A stretch of 29,251 nucleotides of DNA from a virus. The translations under genes and the position numbers were made by a program. The stretch is taken from positions 1 to 29,251 of the IMG/VR virus record IMGVR_UViG_3300034101_000185, one strand, 5' to 3'. Positions 7,583 to 16,048 of the stretch are shown one piece after another. The notes beneath the pieces were generated by a model. That model did no database searches. It was not told the DNA's origin and worked only from the letters and a program-made list of their open reading frames with translations. Positions within the stretch are counted from its first letter, which is position 1, and each line of letters starts with the position of its first letter.

Positions 7583-9792
7583 TGGCATATCAAATCAAAT
7601 ATAGAATCACGGCAGCAACTAAATCGGATGTTACAAGTGTAGTAAATATTTATGAAGATGGCTACGCTGGTTCAATAATAGAATATCCTTGTATTGGTTT
7701 GCAAATTCAATACATTCCAAGAAGTGACGATACATTTGAGCCTATTTATGTTAGTACTTTAAACCTTGCAATTGATGTTACGGATAACGTAGCAAATATG
7801 CCTGACTTTACTACATTAAATGACAGAAAGTACTTTGTAAGGGTTTTAAGTGGTGCTAATATAGATTGGCAAGGATGGATTTTGAGTGAGAACGTTCAAT
7901 ATGTTTTTTCAACTGGTAGAAAGGAATTAGCTTTTACTGCTATTGATGGATTGGGTATGCTTGAAAAAATACCTTTTTTTATAAGCAATAATACTACATT
8001 GGTTGACATATTTAAGGCAATATTTTATGTAAAGACTGCGTTATTAAAGTTACAATATCCTTTGGAATATGATATTGTAAGCGGAGTAAGTTTTTACGCT
8101 GACGGGATGGATAACAGAACAGATGACCCAAATGCAGACACATTGGGTCAAACATATATAAATTACGCAACATTTGTTAATGATAATCAAGAAGCAACAA
8201 ATTGCCTTGATGTATTAACAAAGATTGTTAAGTCTGTCGGCTCAAGATTATTCCAAGCTAAGGGCAACTTTTACATAGTACCTTTAACTCAATTTGCGCA
8301 AAGTTCTTATTATGTTACTATTTACAATAGTGATGGTACACTATTTGACGATGCGGTTTATAGTACAACAGGTAACATTCAAGGGTTTACATCGAATACA
8401 AGCGGTTTATATTTTGTAGATAATAGTCAATTCAAGCTAATTAGAAAGGGATTTAATAAGATAAGATTTGATAAAGTAATTGAATATCCTAATAACTATA
8501 TTACTAACTGGGATTTAAAGAACTATACAGTTGTAAGCCCAACAGTAGGTGATGCGTTTTCTTGGAATGAGCAAAGGTTTGTTGACGGCAAAATTTATAT
8601 AAAATCATACCCAGAAAGAAGTTATAACTCTTTTATCATGGAGTACTCAATTGCAAGTCCTTATACTGCAATAGTAAGCCCATTAAATTTGCCTAAAGTA
8701 AATTCAAGCGATGTATTAAAGTTAACTATGGATGTGGCGGGATTGGGAGTTCCCGCAAGTGGACCAGATGCCTTATTTATACTTAAGATATTAGTTAATG
8801 GCGGCGCTGCTGGTTCGGTATTTTTAGATGATAATGAGCAATGGGTAAGTACAACTTTTAACGACCATTATTATTATTTCCCTTTTGATTCAACAAAGCC
8901 TAAAGTTAATTTAGATTTGACAATGCCATTGCTACCAATAGGAGGGGATTTAAGTATTGATCTTATAATATGTGACGCATCGGCTCCTTATTGGAAGTCA
9001 ACTGTTGGCTCTATTGAAGCGAGTAACTTTCAATTATCGGTTGAAACATACTTTAAGCAAGTAACTACTGAAAGTTTTATAACTGATTCAAACGAGTATG
9101 TTTTAGATATTGACCTTCCTTTAGGCTTTAATGATATTAACGATGGGTTCTTTAGTTATAGAGGTTTTTTAAGCGATTCGACAAAATTAAACTTAAAGAA
9201 TTGGTACAGACAAGAATACCCAACAGATGTTTATAGAAGTTTAAGCGAATTAGTAGTTAAGCAATACTCAAACTGCTTAAATAAAAATATTATTAATTTG
9301 GATGCATCTTTTATGAGTATGCAAACGAGTACTGGTAGATTTAGCGGTGCAATGAGAATAACCGCAACTGACACAGACCCAGCACAAATAACTGTTGCTA
9401 ATAAAAAATATATAATAGGAAATTCAACATTGGATTTACCTAACGATGTTATCACGGCTACTTTATTGGATATTAACCCAGATAATATTGAAACAACAAT
9501 GACAACAGTTTACGATAGCAATAACTTACCAACGGAGGTAACGGGTTTTGCTCACCTTAGATCAAATGGTTATATAACTAAGGAGGCTGCTCTTGCTGCT
9601 CCTTTAACAAGTAACATTGTTTACTTAGAACAAGCTGGAGTTCCGTCGGTTGGCGACTTCTTCTACCAAAGCGAGTTCTTAACTGTTGGATTCAATGGTG
9701 CGAATATATGGTGGAAGGTTTTAGTTACGGACACTTACGCTCAAGCATATAGAATAAGCGGAGCGGGTGAAATATTAGAAACATTCGGATAA
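7582..9792 (+). CDS. Putative tail tip / baseplate hub protein
   Basis: A 736-residue, strand-rich protein immediately after the tape measure, where siphophages encode the distal tail protein and tail hub. The N-terminal 140 residues look like a distal-tail module: YPCIGLQIQYIPRSDDTFEP, then a beta region and YFVRVLSGANIDWQGWILSE and ELAFTAIDGLGMLEKIPF, the latter resembling hub proteins of Bacteroidota phages. The middle contains several likely jelly-roll or carbohydrate-binding-like domains (about 330-500) without a motif that I can name. I see no catalytic signature. A combined distal-tail and hub role is inferred from size and place. A promoter element lies just after it. Confidence 0.7.
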   Translation: MAYQIKYRITAATKSDVTSVVNIYEDGYAGSIIEYPCIGLQIQYIPRSDDTFEPIYVSTLNLAIDVTDNVANMPDFTTLNDRKYFVRVLSGANIDWQGWILSENVQYVFSTGRKELAFTAIDGLGMLEKIPFFISNNTTLVDIFKAIFYVKTALLKLQYPLEYDIVSGVSFYADGMDNRTDDPNADTLGQTYINYATFVNDNQEATNCLDVLTKIVKSVGSRLFQAKGNFYIVPLTQFAQSSYYVTIYNSDGTLFDDAVYSTTGNIQGFTSNTSGLYFVDNSQFKLIRKGFNKIRFDKVIEYPNNYITNWDLKNYTVVSPTVGDAFSWNEQRFVDGKIYIKSYPERSYNSFIMEYSIASPYTAIVSPLNLPKVNSSDVLKLTMDVAGLGVPASGPDALFILKILVNGGAAGSVFLDDNEQWVSTTFNDHYYYFPFDSTKPKVNLDLTMPLLPIGGDLSIDLIICDASAPYWKSTVGSIEASNFQLSVETYFKQVTTESFITDSNEYVLDIDLPLGFNDINDGFFSYRGFLSDSTKLNLKNWYRQEYPTDVYRSLSELVVKQYSNCLNKNIINLDASFMSMQTSTGRFSGAMRITATDTDPAQITVANKKYIIGNSTLDLPNDVITATLLDINPDNIETTMTTVYDSNNLPTEVTGFAHLRSNGYITKEAALAAPLTSNIVYLEQAGVPSVGDFFYQSEFLTVGFNGANIWWKVLVTDTYAQAYRISGAGEILETFG

Positions 9793-9797
9793 TTGAT

Positions 9798-9805
9798 TAA
9801 ATTTG
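9798..9805 (+). promoter_or_regulatory. Promoter -7 element, 4 nt before the next ATG
   Basis: TAAATTTG is a perfect TAnnTTTG and is followed by 4 nt (taat) and the ATG at 9810. No TTG is found at the proper -33 spacing, so strength is uncertain. The spacing is the same as at 827-834 and 23665-23672. Confidence 0.52.
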
Positions 9806-9809
9806 TAAT

Positions 9810-10955
9810 ATGGCAGCAGTAATTGGTAAGAATATAATGCTTTATAAAAAAGAAAGCAACGCAACATTTTATATGAATGGGTCTATCCCTGTAACTACAA
9901 TTGCGGGTACAAACTATAAACAATTTAGTCCAACTAATAATTTAGAAGCTGCTTCTAACTTTACTAAGACGGCAGACGGAATAGTTTGTGGATTTATAAC
10001 GGATGTTGCCACAACAACAATACCAGCTGGTACTTGGACTTTTAATGCTTTTGCATCTATAACTGGCGATTTAGTTGGCGACCCAAGATTTTACTATCAT
10101 ATCTACAAATACGATGGCACAACCTTAACATCAATAGGAACAACAAATAGTATATTCTTTACTCAATTAGCAGTAAGACAATATACTCAAACATTTGCCT
10201 TCCCACTTACAACTTTATTATCAACTGAAAGGATTGTTATACAAGTTGTTGCAAGTCAAATTAGTACAAAGACAATGACCTTTTATACACAAGGAACAAA
10301 CGTTGCTTCGGTTGTAACTACAATCCCTTTGAACATTCCTTTTGCTTGTTCTACAAATGCAACCTTCTCGGTTACAGTGGATCAAAAAGAAGTTACAAGT
10401 CAATCGAGTGCTTGGTATCGTGAGTTTAAGAACGATGTCGCTAACTGGAGTTTAACTTGCGATGGGTTAATTACTTTAAGTGGGTATGGTTATAATCAAA
10501 TGTTACAAATACAACAACTAAGGCAATCAATAGGGGTTGACTTTATTATTGACAATGGAGTAAATGGTTTAAGTGTAATAACGGGAAATGTTAATTTAAC
10601 CTCTTTACAAATAAACGCTCCTTATAAAGAAGTAGGTACTTATAGTGTAAGTTTACAAGGTACTGGTGCTTATGGATTGACTGGAACGTCTGCTGCAAGT
10701 GGCGGGGTTATTATAAGAGGCGGTTCGGTATCGACTAAAGGATATACTGCGGCTGGTGGCGAAACAACACTTACTTATACTGATTTAATCGGCAAAGCTG
10801 CGTTGTATGTGTCAAGAGGCGGTATTGATGTTCAAGATATACTTTCAACAGGAACTCCAGTTGGTGAGCAAGTTAAGTGGGTCGAGTCCTCTGGAGTATT
10901 GACTTTTAGCAGAGCGTTAGAAAGTGGCGAATATGTAAGGTTTTTAGCACAATAA
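9810..10955 (+). CDS. Tail protein with tail-tube-like domain split by an insertion
   Basis: A 381-residue, strand-rich protein. It begins VIGKNIMLYKKES and resumes around residue 180 with PFACSTNATFSVTVDQKEVTSQS, then SSAWYREFKNDVANWSLTCDGL. Read together these match the pattern of TP901-1-type tail tube proteins (GKxxxLY...iAcsT...s.s.e..e.Ts..s..W......W.i...Gl). The intervening 150 residues look like a separate beta-sandwich. The C-terminus (about 300-381) is a small independent beta module. It probably forms a tube-like ring or decoration at the tail tip, since the main tube protein is at 4597. No relative with a known function is recognised with certainty. Confidence 0.55.
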   Translation: MAAVIGKNIMLYKKESNATFYMNGSIPVTTIAGTNYKQFSPTNNLEAASNFTKTADGIVCGFITDVATTTIPAGTWTFNAFASITGDLVGDPRFYYHIYKYDGTTLTSIGTTNSIFFTQLAVRQYTQTFAFPLTTLLSTERIVIQVVASQISTKTMTFYTQGTNVASVVTTIPLNIPFACSTNATFSVTVDQKEVTSQSSAWYREFKNDVANWSLTCDGLITLSGYGYNQMLQIQQLRQSIGVDFIIDNGVNGLSVITGNVNLTSLQINAPYKEVGTYSVSLQGTGAYGLTGTSAASGGVIIRGGSVSTKGYTAAGGETTLTYTDLIGKAALYVSRGGIDVQDILSTGTPVGEQVKWVESSGVLTFSRALESGEYVRFLAQ

Positions 10956-10965
10956 AAATAATAAG

Positions 10966-13611
10966 ATGAGCAATCAAATAGTAATAAGTTCGGGTGCAAA
11001 AGTTAGAAACTTAAGCGGAGTGTTAACGGGTACGGCTGGCATAGTTAATGCTTTAGGTATTAACGTTGCGAATGGCATCCCACAATTAGATGGAAGCGGT
11101 AAGATATTAGTATCTCAATTGCCTAACTCTGTAATGGAGTATAAAGGTACTTGGAACGCTGCGACTAACACTCCAACTTTAGTTAACGGAACAGGAAATC
11201 AAGGCGATGTTTATTTATGTAATGTTGCTGGAACTGTAAACTTTGGTGCTGGTCCTATTACTTTTGCGGTTGGAGATCAAGCTATTTATTCGGGTACTAT
11301 ATGGCAAAAGGCTGGAGGTTCAACGGGTACTGTTACAAGTGTTGCGGTTACTGAAACTGGAGATGCTTTGACAATAACTGGTTCACCGATTACGACAAGC
11401 GGAACGATTAACATAGGCTTTGCTGGAACGAGTGGACAATATGTAAATGGAGCGGGTGGGTTGACTACATTCCCAAGTTTGGCTGGTTATGTAACTGCGG
11501 TTACTGGAACTGCGCCAGTTGTTTCAAGCGGTGGCACAACTCCAGCTATTTCAATGCCAGTTGCTACGGCTTCTGTCGATGGATATTTAGATAATGCAGA
11601 TTGGACAACTTTTAACAATAAGCAAAACGCAATAACACTAACTACAACTGGCACTTCTGGTGCTTCAACGCTTGTAGGTAGTACTTTAAATATCCCTAAT
11701 TATTCAACTGATTTAAGTGGATATGTACCATACACAGGTGCAACAACAAACGTAAACTTAGGTACACATAGTTTAAGCGCATACGATTTAATTGTTAATC
11801 ATACAAGCGGAAGCGGTACGGCTGCATCAATTACTAAGGGCGGTAGTGGCGAGGCTTTAACTGTTGTTAAGTCAAGCGGTAGTGGCAACGCTGCAAGTAT
11901 TACAGGCGGTGTTACTTTACTTGATGAATTACATTTAACAACTGATTTGGCAGATGCTTACATAGCAAGTGCAGCAACTTGGAACGCAAAGCAAAACGCT
12001 ATTACTTTAACTACAACAGGGTCAAGCGGTGCTGCTACTTTAGTAGGTGCAACTTTAAACATTCCCAACTATGGTTCTGCTTTAAGCGGTTACGTTCCTT
12101 ATACTGGAGCAACGGCTAATTTGGACTTAGGTGTTTATGGAATTACATCTGGTGGCATATCATCAAATGGTATTGCAGTATCACAATCTGGAGCAATTAG
12201 TGCGCCAACTGGTGCAACGACTATAAATGGTTCAAGTAATGGAATTAGAATAAATCCATCGACAAGTTCATCTAATACATTTTCATTCCCTACTTCAGCT
12301 ACAAATACATACACTTTCCCAAATGCAACAGGAACTATTGCGTTAACAAGTGATTTAGGTGCTTACTTACCTTTAACAGGTGGAACTTTAACAGGTGCAT
12401 TAAACATTAATTTAGGTAGTGGAACGGGTTTAAATGTTGCTTCGGACTTAGTAATATTTAGAGCAAGTACAGGTTTTGGTAGTCCAAGACAAATAACTTT
12501 AGCTGCTGGTAATGGTGCGACAACTTATTTAGAAGCAAAAGGATATGGTGCAAACTATATTACAGACTTTGGAATTAGAACTTACAATGCTTCGGGTACT
12601 GCCTTTGAGGTATTCTTTGCAACAAGTGCTGGGAATGTTGGAATAGGAACTACAAGTCCTGCTGCAAAATTATCAATCGCAAATCCTTCTTGTGTTGTGG
12701 ATATTACTTCAACAACATCAACTTCGTTTAATGGTTTAGAATTAAAAAATGGTAGCGGTTCATTTTATGTAGGTCAAGATAATAGTGCTGGTTCTTTTTA
12801 TGGTGGTGCATCTTATGCGGGTAGTTTATATGTTAGTGGGGCATATCCATTAATAATGTTTACAAGCGGTACGGAGCGTATGCGTATCACAAGCGGGGGT
12901 AATGTTGGAATCGGAACGAGTAGTCCAAGTAATTTTGATGGCGTTAGTTTTACTGGTCCATTCTTAGATGTTGCTGGTATAATGCAAATAAAAGGCACAT
13001 CATCTAATACAATTGCTGGTTTACAATTTGGTGGTACTACTTTTAGAAAGGCATTAATTTATTCTACAATAGGTACTGAAGACCCTGCTTTAATATTTGC
13101 AACGGCTTCAAGTGGAAGTAGCAGTAGTGCAGCCGAACGAATGAGAATCACATCGGGGGGTACTGTATTAGTTAACGCAACTGCAGTACTTGATGCAAGT
13201 GCAAGATTCCAAACTAATGGAAATGTTTATTTAGGTAACCAACCAGCAGGTGCAGGAACAGGTACATTAAAATATAATGCAGTTACAGGTTTAGTTTTAT
13301 ATGATGCTTCAGCAAGAATTTATAAAAAAGATATTATTGATTTAGAATATGGTTTAGAAAGTATTTTAAAAATGCAACCTAAAAAATATAAATGGAAATC
13401 AAATAATGATACTGATTTAGGATTTATTGCAGATGAAATGTATGAAATAATACCTGAAATTGTTTTTATGGCTAACAATAAAGTAAATCAAACAGGTCTT
13501 AAAGATGGTGAGCCAATGGGTATAAACTATGATAGATTAATACCAATCTTAGTAAAATCCATACAAGAACAACAAGCACAAATAGAAGAATTAAAAGCTA
13601 AAATAAAATAA
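10966..13611 (+). CDS. Tail fibre with C-terminal S74 intramolecular chaperone
   Basis: An 881-residue fibre rich in Gly, Ser, Thr and Asn with short repeated strands, typical of trimeric beta-structured fibres that bind the cell surface. Residues about 219-266 and 342-389 are near-identical copies (NAITLTTTG...LNIPNY...SGYVPYTGAT). The later region carries the fibre motifs VGIGTTSP, ERMRITSGG and VGIGTSSPS. The final 100 residues form a Peptidase_S74 chaperone: ARIYKKDI holds the likely Ser782/Lys787 catalytic pair five residues apart, followed by KMQPKKYKW, LGFIADEM and a C-terminal coiled coil. In this family the chaperone trimerises the fibre and then cuts itself off. It likely determines host range. 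Confidence 0.9.
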   Translation: MSNQIVISSGAKVRNLSGVLTGTAGIVNALGINVANGIPQLDGSGKILVSQLPNSVMEYKGTWNAATNTPTLVNGTGNQGDVYLCNVAGTVNFGAGPITFAVGDQAIYSGTIWQKAGGSTGTVTSVAVTETGDALTITGSPITTSGTINIGFAGTSGQYVNGAGGLTTFPSLAGYVTAVTGTAPVVSSGGTTPAISMPVATASVDGYLDNADWTTFNNKQNAITLTTTGTSGASTLVGSTLNIPNYSTDLSGYVPYTGATTNVNLGTHSLSAYDLIVNHTSGSGTAASITKGGSGEALTVVKSSGSGNAASITGGVTLLDELHLTTDLADAYIASAATWNAKQNAITLTTTGSSGAATLVGATLNIPNYGSALSGYVPYTGATANLDLGVYGITSGGISSNGIAVSQSGAISAPTGATTINGSSNGIRINPSTSSSNTFSFPTSATNTYTFPNATGTIALTSDLGAYLPLTGGTLTGALNINLGSGTGLNVASDLVIFRASTGFGSPRQITLAAGNGATTYLEAKGYGANYITDFGIRTYNASGTAFEVFFATSAGNVGIGTTSPAAKLSIANPSCVVDITSTTSTSFNGLELKNGSGSFYVGQDNSAGSFYGGASYAGSLYVSGAYPLIMFTSGTERMRITSGGNVGIGTSSPSNFDGVSFTGPFLDVAGIMQIKGTSSNTIAGLQFGGTTFRKALIYSTIGTEDPALIFATASSGSSSSAAERMRITSGGTVLVNATAVLDASARFQTNGNVYLGNQPAGAGTGTLKYNAVTGLVLYDASARIYKKDIIDLEYGLESILKMQPKKYKWKSNNDTDLGFIADEMYEIIPEIVFMANNKVNQTGLKDGEPMGINYDRLIPILVKSIQEQQAQIEELKAKIK
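11620..12132 (+). repeat. Internal tandem-type duplication in the fibre gene
   Basis: Bases 11620-11763 and 11989-12132 align without gaps at an offset of 369 bp (123 codons). The encoded segments are almost the same, while third positions have diverged, so it is an old domain duplication and not a recent copy. Confidence 0.8.
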
Positions 13612-13612
13612 T

Positions 13613-13939
13613 ATGAAATATTGGTACATTAATCAATTAGACTGCGTTCCACAAGACGGATCATTAACAGACTTTGTAGTCGTAGCACATTGGAATCGTA
13701 ACGCTAAAGAAACAATAAACGGAGTAGAATACTTTGCTTCTGTCTATGGCGCACAATCATTCTCAAAGGATGATGTTACAAACTTTATCCCTTACGAGGA
13801 CTTAACTTATGACATTGTTTGTGGCTGGTTAGATGCTTCAATAGATGTAGAGGCTTTAGACCTTAATTTAGATGCTCAAATAGAGAATCAAGTTAACCCA
13901 CCGATTGTAGTACTTCCGCTACCTTTTACAAATCCGTAA
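13613..13939 (+). CDS. Conserved phage protein of unknown function
   Basis: A 108-residue protein starting one base after the fibre gene's stop. It begins MKYWYINQLDCVPQDGSLTDFVVVAHW and continues NGVEYFASVYGAQSF, a compact alpha/beta pattern with no membrane segment. The C-terminus is acidic, then hydrophobic and Pro-rich (NPPIVVLPLPFTNP). Similar short proteins follow tail fibres in Bacteroidota phages. Being coupled to the fibre, it may be a fibre accessory or assembly factor, but nothing in the sequence shows that. Function unknown. Confidence 0.7.
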   Translation: MKYWYINQLDCVPQDGSLTDFVVVAHWNRNAKETINGVEYFASVYGAQSFSKDDVTNFIPYEDLTYDIVCGWLDASIDVEALDLNLDAQIENQVNPPIVVLPLPFTNP

Positions 13940-13957
13940 TTAAATTGAATATTTAAC

Positions 13958-13965
13958 TATATTTG
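13958..13965 (+). promoter_or_regulatory. Promoter -7 element before the lysis region
   Basis: TATATTTG matches TAnnTTTG and lies in the only sizeable gap (13940-13982) between the fibre operon and the lysis genes. The -33 element is not evident. It would drive the small membrane protein cluster. Confidence 0.58.
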
Positions 13966-13982
13966 TATATAAAATAAAAACT

Positions 13983-14126
13983 ATGATACAATTAACAACA
14001 GAACAAATCAAAGAATTAGAAGCGTATTTAATGGAAATCCCAGCAAAGTTTGCCAACCCAATTTTAGGGTTCTTAGGCAAAATTGCACAAGAGCAAAACC
14101 CACCACAAGAAGTAAAAGAAGACTAA
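13983..14126 (+). CDS. Small acidic protein, unknown
   Basis: A 47-residue protein: MIQLTTEQIKELEAYLMEIP, then AKFANPILGFLGKIAQEQN and a charged tail. It is a plausible pair of amphipathic helices with no transmembrane stretch. It directly follows the 13958 promoter element with an A-rich leader and is followed without a gap by the next ATG (TAA then ATG at 14127). The coding-like codon use and tight coupling argue that it is real. The function is unknown; its place suggests a role in the lysis region or in fibre assembly. Confidence 0.68.
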   Translation: MIQLTTEQIKELEAYLMEIPAKFANPILGFLGKIAQEQNPPQEVKED

Positions 14127-14300
14127 ATGGTACATAATAGCAATCAATCGGACTTATTAACTATTCTTAGCGGTACAACCGCATTTATTAGTGTTGTAAA
14201 TGTGCAGCCAGTAGTTAGTCTTATAGCGAGTTTGATTGCTATTGTTTCGGGTTTATTTGCTATTCGATATTACATCAAGGCAGCTAAAAGATTTAAGTAA
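14127..14300 (+). CDS. Small two-helix membrane protein, holin candidate
   Basis: A 57-residue protein with two likely transmembrane segments, about residues 10-27 (LLTILSGTTAFISVVNV) and 29-49 (PVVSLIASLIAIVSGLFAIRY), and a basic C-terminus (IKAAKRFK). Size, topology and basic tail are those of class II holins, which form the inner-membrane lesion. It is placed ahead of the endolysins. The stop TAA shares its last A with the next ATG. Another holin candidate is at 15745. The holin role is inferred from topology only. Confidence 0.65.
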   Translation: MVHNSNQSDLLTILSGTTAFISVVNVQPVVSLIASLIAIVSGLFAIRYYIKAAKRFK

Positions 14301-14848
14301 TGTATAAGAATATAGTAATAGCGGTATTGGTTATTATTGTACTTCTTTTTATAAAGGATAAATCTTCATACATAGGACAACCATCGGTTGTTATAGATAC
14401 TGACACAGTTTACCAACAGAAAACTTTTACTAAGTACATCAAAGGGAAATCAATCCCTTTTGTCGTTTTAGACACAATCTACAATATTGACGAGGTTCAC
14501 GATACAATTACCATCGTTAAGGAGTACAACCAAGCTAAAGTATATTCCGATACTATACACATTGACTCTTTAGGATACGCATACATTCAAGATACTATCT
14601 CACAAAACAAGATACAAGGCAGAGGCTTTAGTGCAAATTTTAACCTTCCGACTATAACAATTACCAAAGTAATTACTCCAAAGCCTAAGAAAGAGGTTTA
14701 TTTGGGTATTTTAGGCGATTTAAGAGCATTTGACAATAAAGTAGGGTTAGGACTTGGCTTAGGGTATAAGACGGCTAAAAACGGCTTATTTACAATAAAC
14801 GCAACTACTAATCATTATTCATTGGGTTATTATATAAAACTATTTTAA
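14300..14848 (+). CDS. Membrane-anchored periplasmic protein, unknown (spanin-like candidate)
   Basis: A 182-residue protein. Residues 4-19 form one transmembrane anchor (NIVIAVLVIIVLLFIK). The following 110 residues are Thr/Asp/Ile/Val-rich, with repeated D-T-[IV] motifs (DTDTVYQ, LDTIYNI, HDTITI, SDTIHID, IQDTIS) suggestive of an elongated, periplasmic beta or mixed structure. The end (YLGILGDLRAF, then VGLGLGLGYKTAKNGLFTINA and YSLGYYIKLF) alternates like beta-barrel or outer-membrane hairpins and ends in Phe. Such an inner-membrane anchor plus outer-membrane-like end would suit a one-protein spanin. That is a hypothesis. Similar proteins occur in Bacteroidota phages without known function. 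Confidence 0.7.
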   Translation: MYKNIVIAVLVIIVLLFIKDKSSYIGQPSVVIDTDTVYQQKTFTKYIKGKSIPFVVLDTIYNIDEVHDTITIVKEYNQAKVYSDTIHIDSLGYAYIQDTISQNKIQGRGFSANFNLPTITITKVITPKPKKEVYLGILGDLRAFDNKVGLGLGLGYKTAKNGLFTINATTNHYSLGYYIKLF

Positions 14849-14849
14849 A

Positions 14850-15119
14850 ATGGCTTTACCTGTATCGTTTAAAGACTTCGCTAAGAATCCTGTTGTAGCT
14901 ACTTTATTTATCGTTCTATGTGGAATATCTGCATTGTATATTGATGTACGTTCTACGTTTAAAGACCAGATCACAAGTCAAGCGGTTAAGGTGCAAAAAT
15001 TAGACGAAAAGGTAGATATTATGCAAGTGGCATTAAGAAGATGCGATTCATCTTTGGCATCTGCAACGGCAAAGTTAAGCACTCTTGAAAGTTTAGGTAA
15101 AATTCAATCAATTAAGTAA
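14850..15119 (+). CDS. Rz-like i-spanin candidate (TM plus coiled coil)
   Basis: An 89-residue protein with one N-terminal transmembrane segment (about 15-31, VVATLFIVLCGISALYI). A likely periplasmic coiled coil follows (AVKVQKLDEKVDIMQVALRR, then SSLASATAKLSTLESLGKI). This is the layout of inner-membrane spanin subunits such as lambda Rz, which link to an outer-membrane lipoprotein to fuse the two membranes at lysis. The next gene begins at its stop (TAATG) and carries a signal peptide with a possible lipobox, as expected for a partner. Sequence similarity to known spanins is not something I can confirm. Confidence 0.65.
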   Translation: MALPVSFKDFAKNPVVATLFIVLCGISALYIDVRSTFKDQITSQAVKVQKLDEKVDIMQVALRRCDSSLASATAKLSTLESLGKIQSIK

Positions 15120-15445
15120 TGAAATACTTATTATTTATATTTTTAATGGGATGTACGGCATCGGCTCAAAACCAAAGCGAGGAAACAAAAGAAGATATAG
15201 AGTTCCAAAAGTTAATGAATAAGGTAACTCAAACGAATGATCTGTCGGTACAAGTACAAGCAAAGGCGAGTAAGAAGGAAGCGGAATTGGTACAAAAGGC
15301 AGTTGAAACTATTAAGGAATTAAAAAGTGAAGTTACAATATTAAAAACGGAATTAAACGATGTCAAAGCAACTTTGGATAGTGTTAGCAATGATTCTGGT
15401 ATCAGTTTCAAGCTACTCGCAATACCCAATAATAAAGAAAATTAA
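15119..15445 (+). CDS. Secreted coiled-coil protein, possible lipoprotein (o-spanin candidate)
   Basis: A 108-residue protein with a short signal peptide (KYLLFIFLMGC). C12 could be lipidated (L-M-G-C, an imperfect lipobox), or signal peptidase I could cut after ASA in GCTASAQ, a common Bacteroidota site before Gln. The rest is a continuous charged coiled coil (KEAELVQKAVETIKELKSEV, then TILKTELNDVKATLDSV). It follows the Rz-like gene by a one-base overlap. Its last 86 bases also code, in another frame, for the signal peptide of the next gene. Role inferred; a plain periplasmic coil protein remains possible. Confidence 0.65.
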   Translation: MKYLLFIFLMGCTASAQNQSEETKEDIEFQKLMNKVTQTNDLSVQVQAKASKKEAELVQKAVETIKELKSEVTILKTELNDVKATLDSVSNDSGISFKLLAIPNNKEN

Positions 15446-15743
15446 ACAAGATTCGGTTGTTATTATGACCATTGAGCAAGGCAAAGAGATAAACGCTTTG
15501 TATTTAGGTTATAACAAGACAATAGATTCATTAAAAATTAAAACAAGATATTATGATTCAGCAATTAATCAAATTAGTAAAAAGCAAGATACAATCAACC
15601 TTTACAGATTTCATATCCAAAATACTAAACCAGCCACAGGAATCGACCAAGAGTTCAAGCAAACGTTCGAGAAAGAAAAAGCAATAAATCGGCTTTGGAC
15701 TTTAGTATTGTTTATGTCATTAGTACTTATTAAAACACAATAA
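15360..15743 (+). CDS. Secreted/membrane protein with N-terminal signal and C-terminal TM
   Basis: A 127-residue protein. The N-terminus is a classic signal sequence (MSKQLWIVLAMILVSVSSYS, probable cut before QYP). The middle is a Lys/Asp-rich, helical stretch (KEINALYLGYNKTIDSLKIK). A C-terminal hydrophobic segment (about 109-124, INRLWTLVLFMSLVLIKTQ) likely anchors it in the inner membrane. The start lies 86 bases inside the previous gene in a different frame, an arrangement seen with overlapping spanin genes. The frame of this gene is kept open and hydrophobic in the overlap, which supports its being real. The function is not known. Confidence 0.65.
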   Translation: MSKQLWIVLAMILVSVSSYSQYPIIKKIKQDSVVIMTIEQGKEINALYLGYNKTIDSLKIKTRYYDSAINQISKKQDTINLYRFHIQNTKPATGIDQEFKQTFEKEKAINRLWTLVLFMSLVLIKTQ

Positions 15744-15744
15744 A

Positions 15745-15975
15745 ATGAAATGGATAGCAAATTTATTATCGGATGAAAGAGGTTCAATCAGCACTAAAAG
15801 GGTAATCGCTTTAATAAGTGCTTTGTTTTTATGTATTACTTTATTGGCTAATTCTTTTAGCCACGTTGAAGTAGCACCAAGCGACAAACTTGTGGACTGT
15901 GTTATGGCTATTTGTATAGCTGCAATGGGTACAAGTACTATTGATAAATTCTCAACTAAGAAAGATGCCGAATAA
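15745..15975 (+). CDS. Small membrane protein, second holin candidate
   Basis: A 76-residue protein with two likely transmembrane helices, about 21-39 (RVIALISALFLCITLLANS) and 49-66 (KLVDCVMAICIAAMGTST). The N-terminal segment LSDERGSISTKRV is a recognisable feature of a small family in Bacteroidota phages and prophages placed near endolysins, often listed as holin-like. It has a short charged tail and overlaps the next tiny gene by 11 bases. With two holin-like proteins in the cluster, one may be an antiholin. The role is inferred. Confidence 0.68.
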   Translation: MKWIANLLSDERGSISTKRVIALISALFLCITLLANSFSHVEVAPSDKLVDCVMAICIAAMGTSTIDKFSTKKDAE

Positions 15976-16048
15976 CGAAAAACGAGCTTTGATTATTGGC
16001 TTTACCTTTTGGATAATATTTTTAACTTATTTTATATATAACGTATGA
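15965..16048 (+). CDS. Very small single-TM protein
   Basis: A 27-residue protein: MPNNEKRALIIGFTFWIIFL, then TYFIYNV. One transmembrane helix covers about residues 8-25, with a charged N-terminus. It overlaps the previous stop by 11 bases and the M15 peptidase start by an ATGA. It fills the space between the two genes exactly, supporting expression. Short membrane peptides like this occur in lysis cassettes as regulators of holins. No function can be assigned. Confidence 0.5.
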   Translation: MPNNEKRALIIGFTFWIIFLTYFIYNV

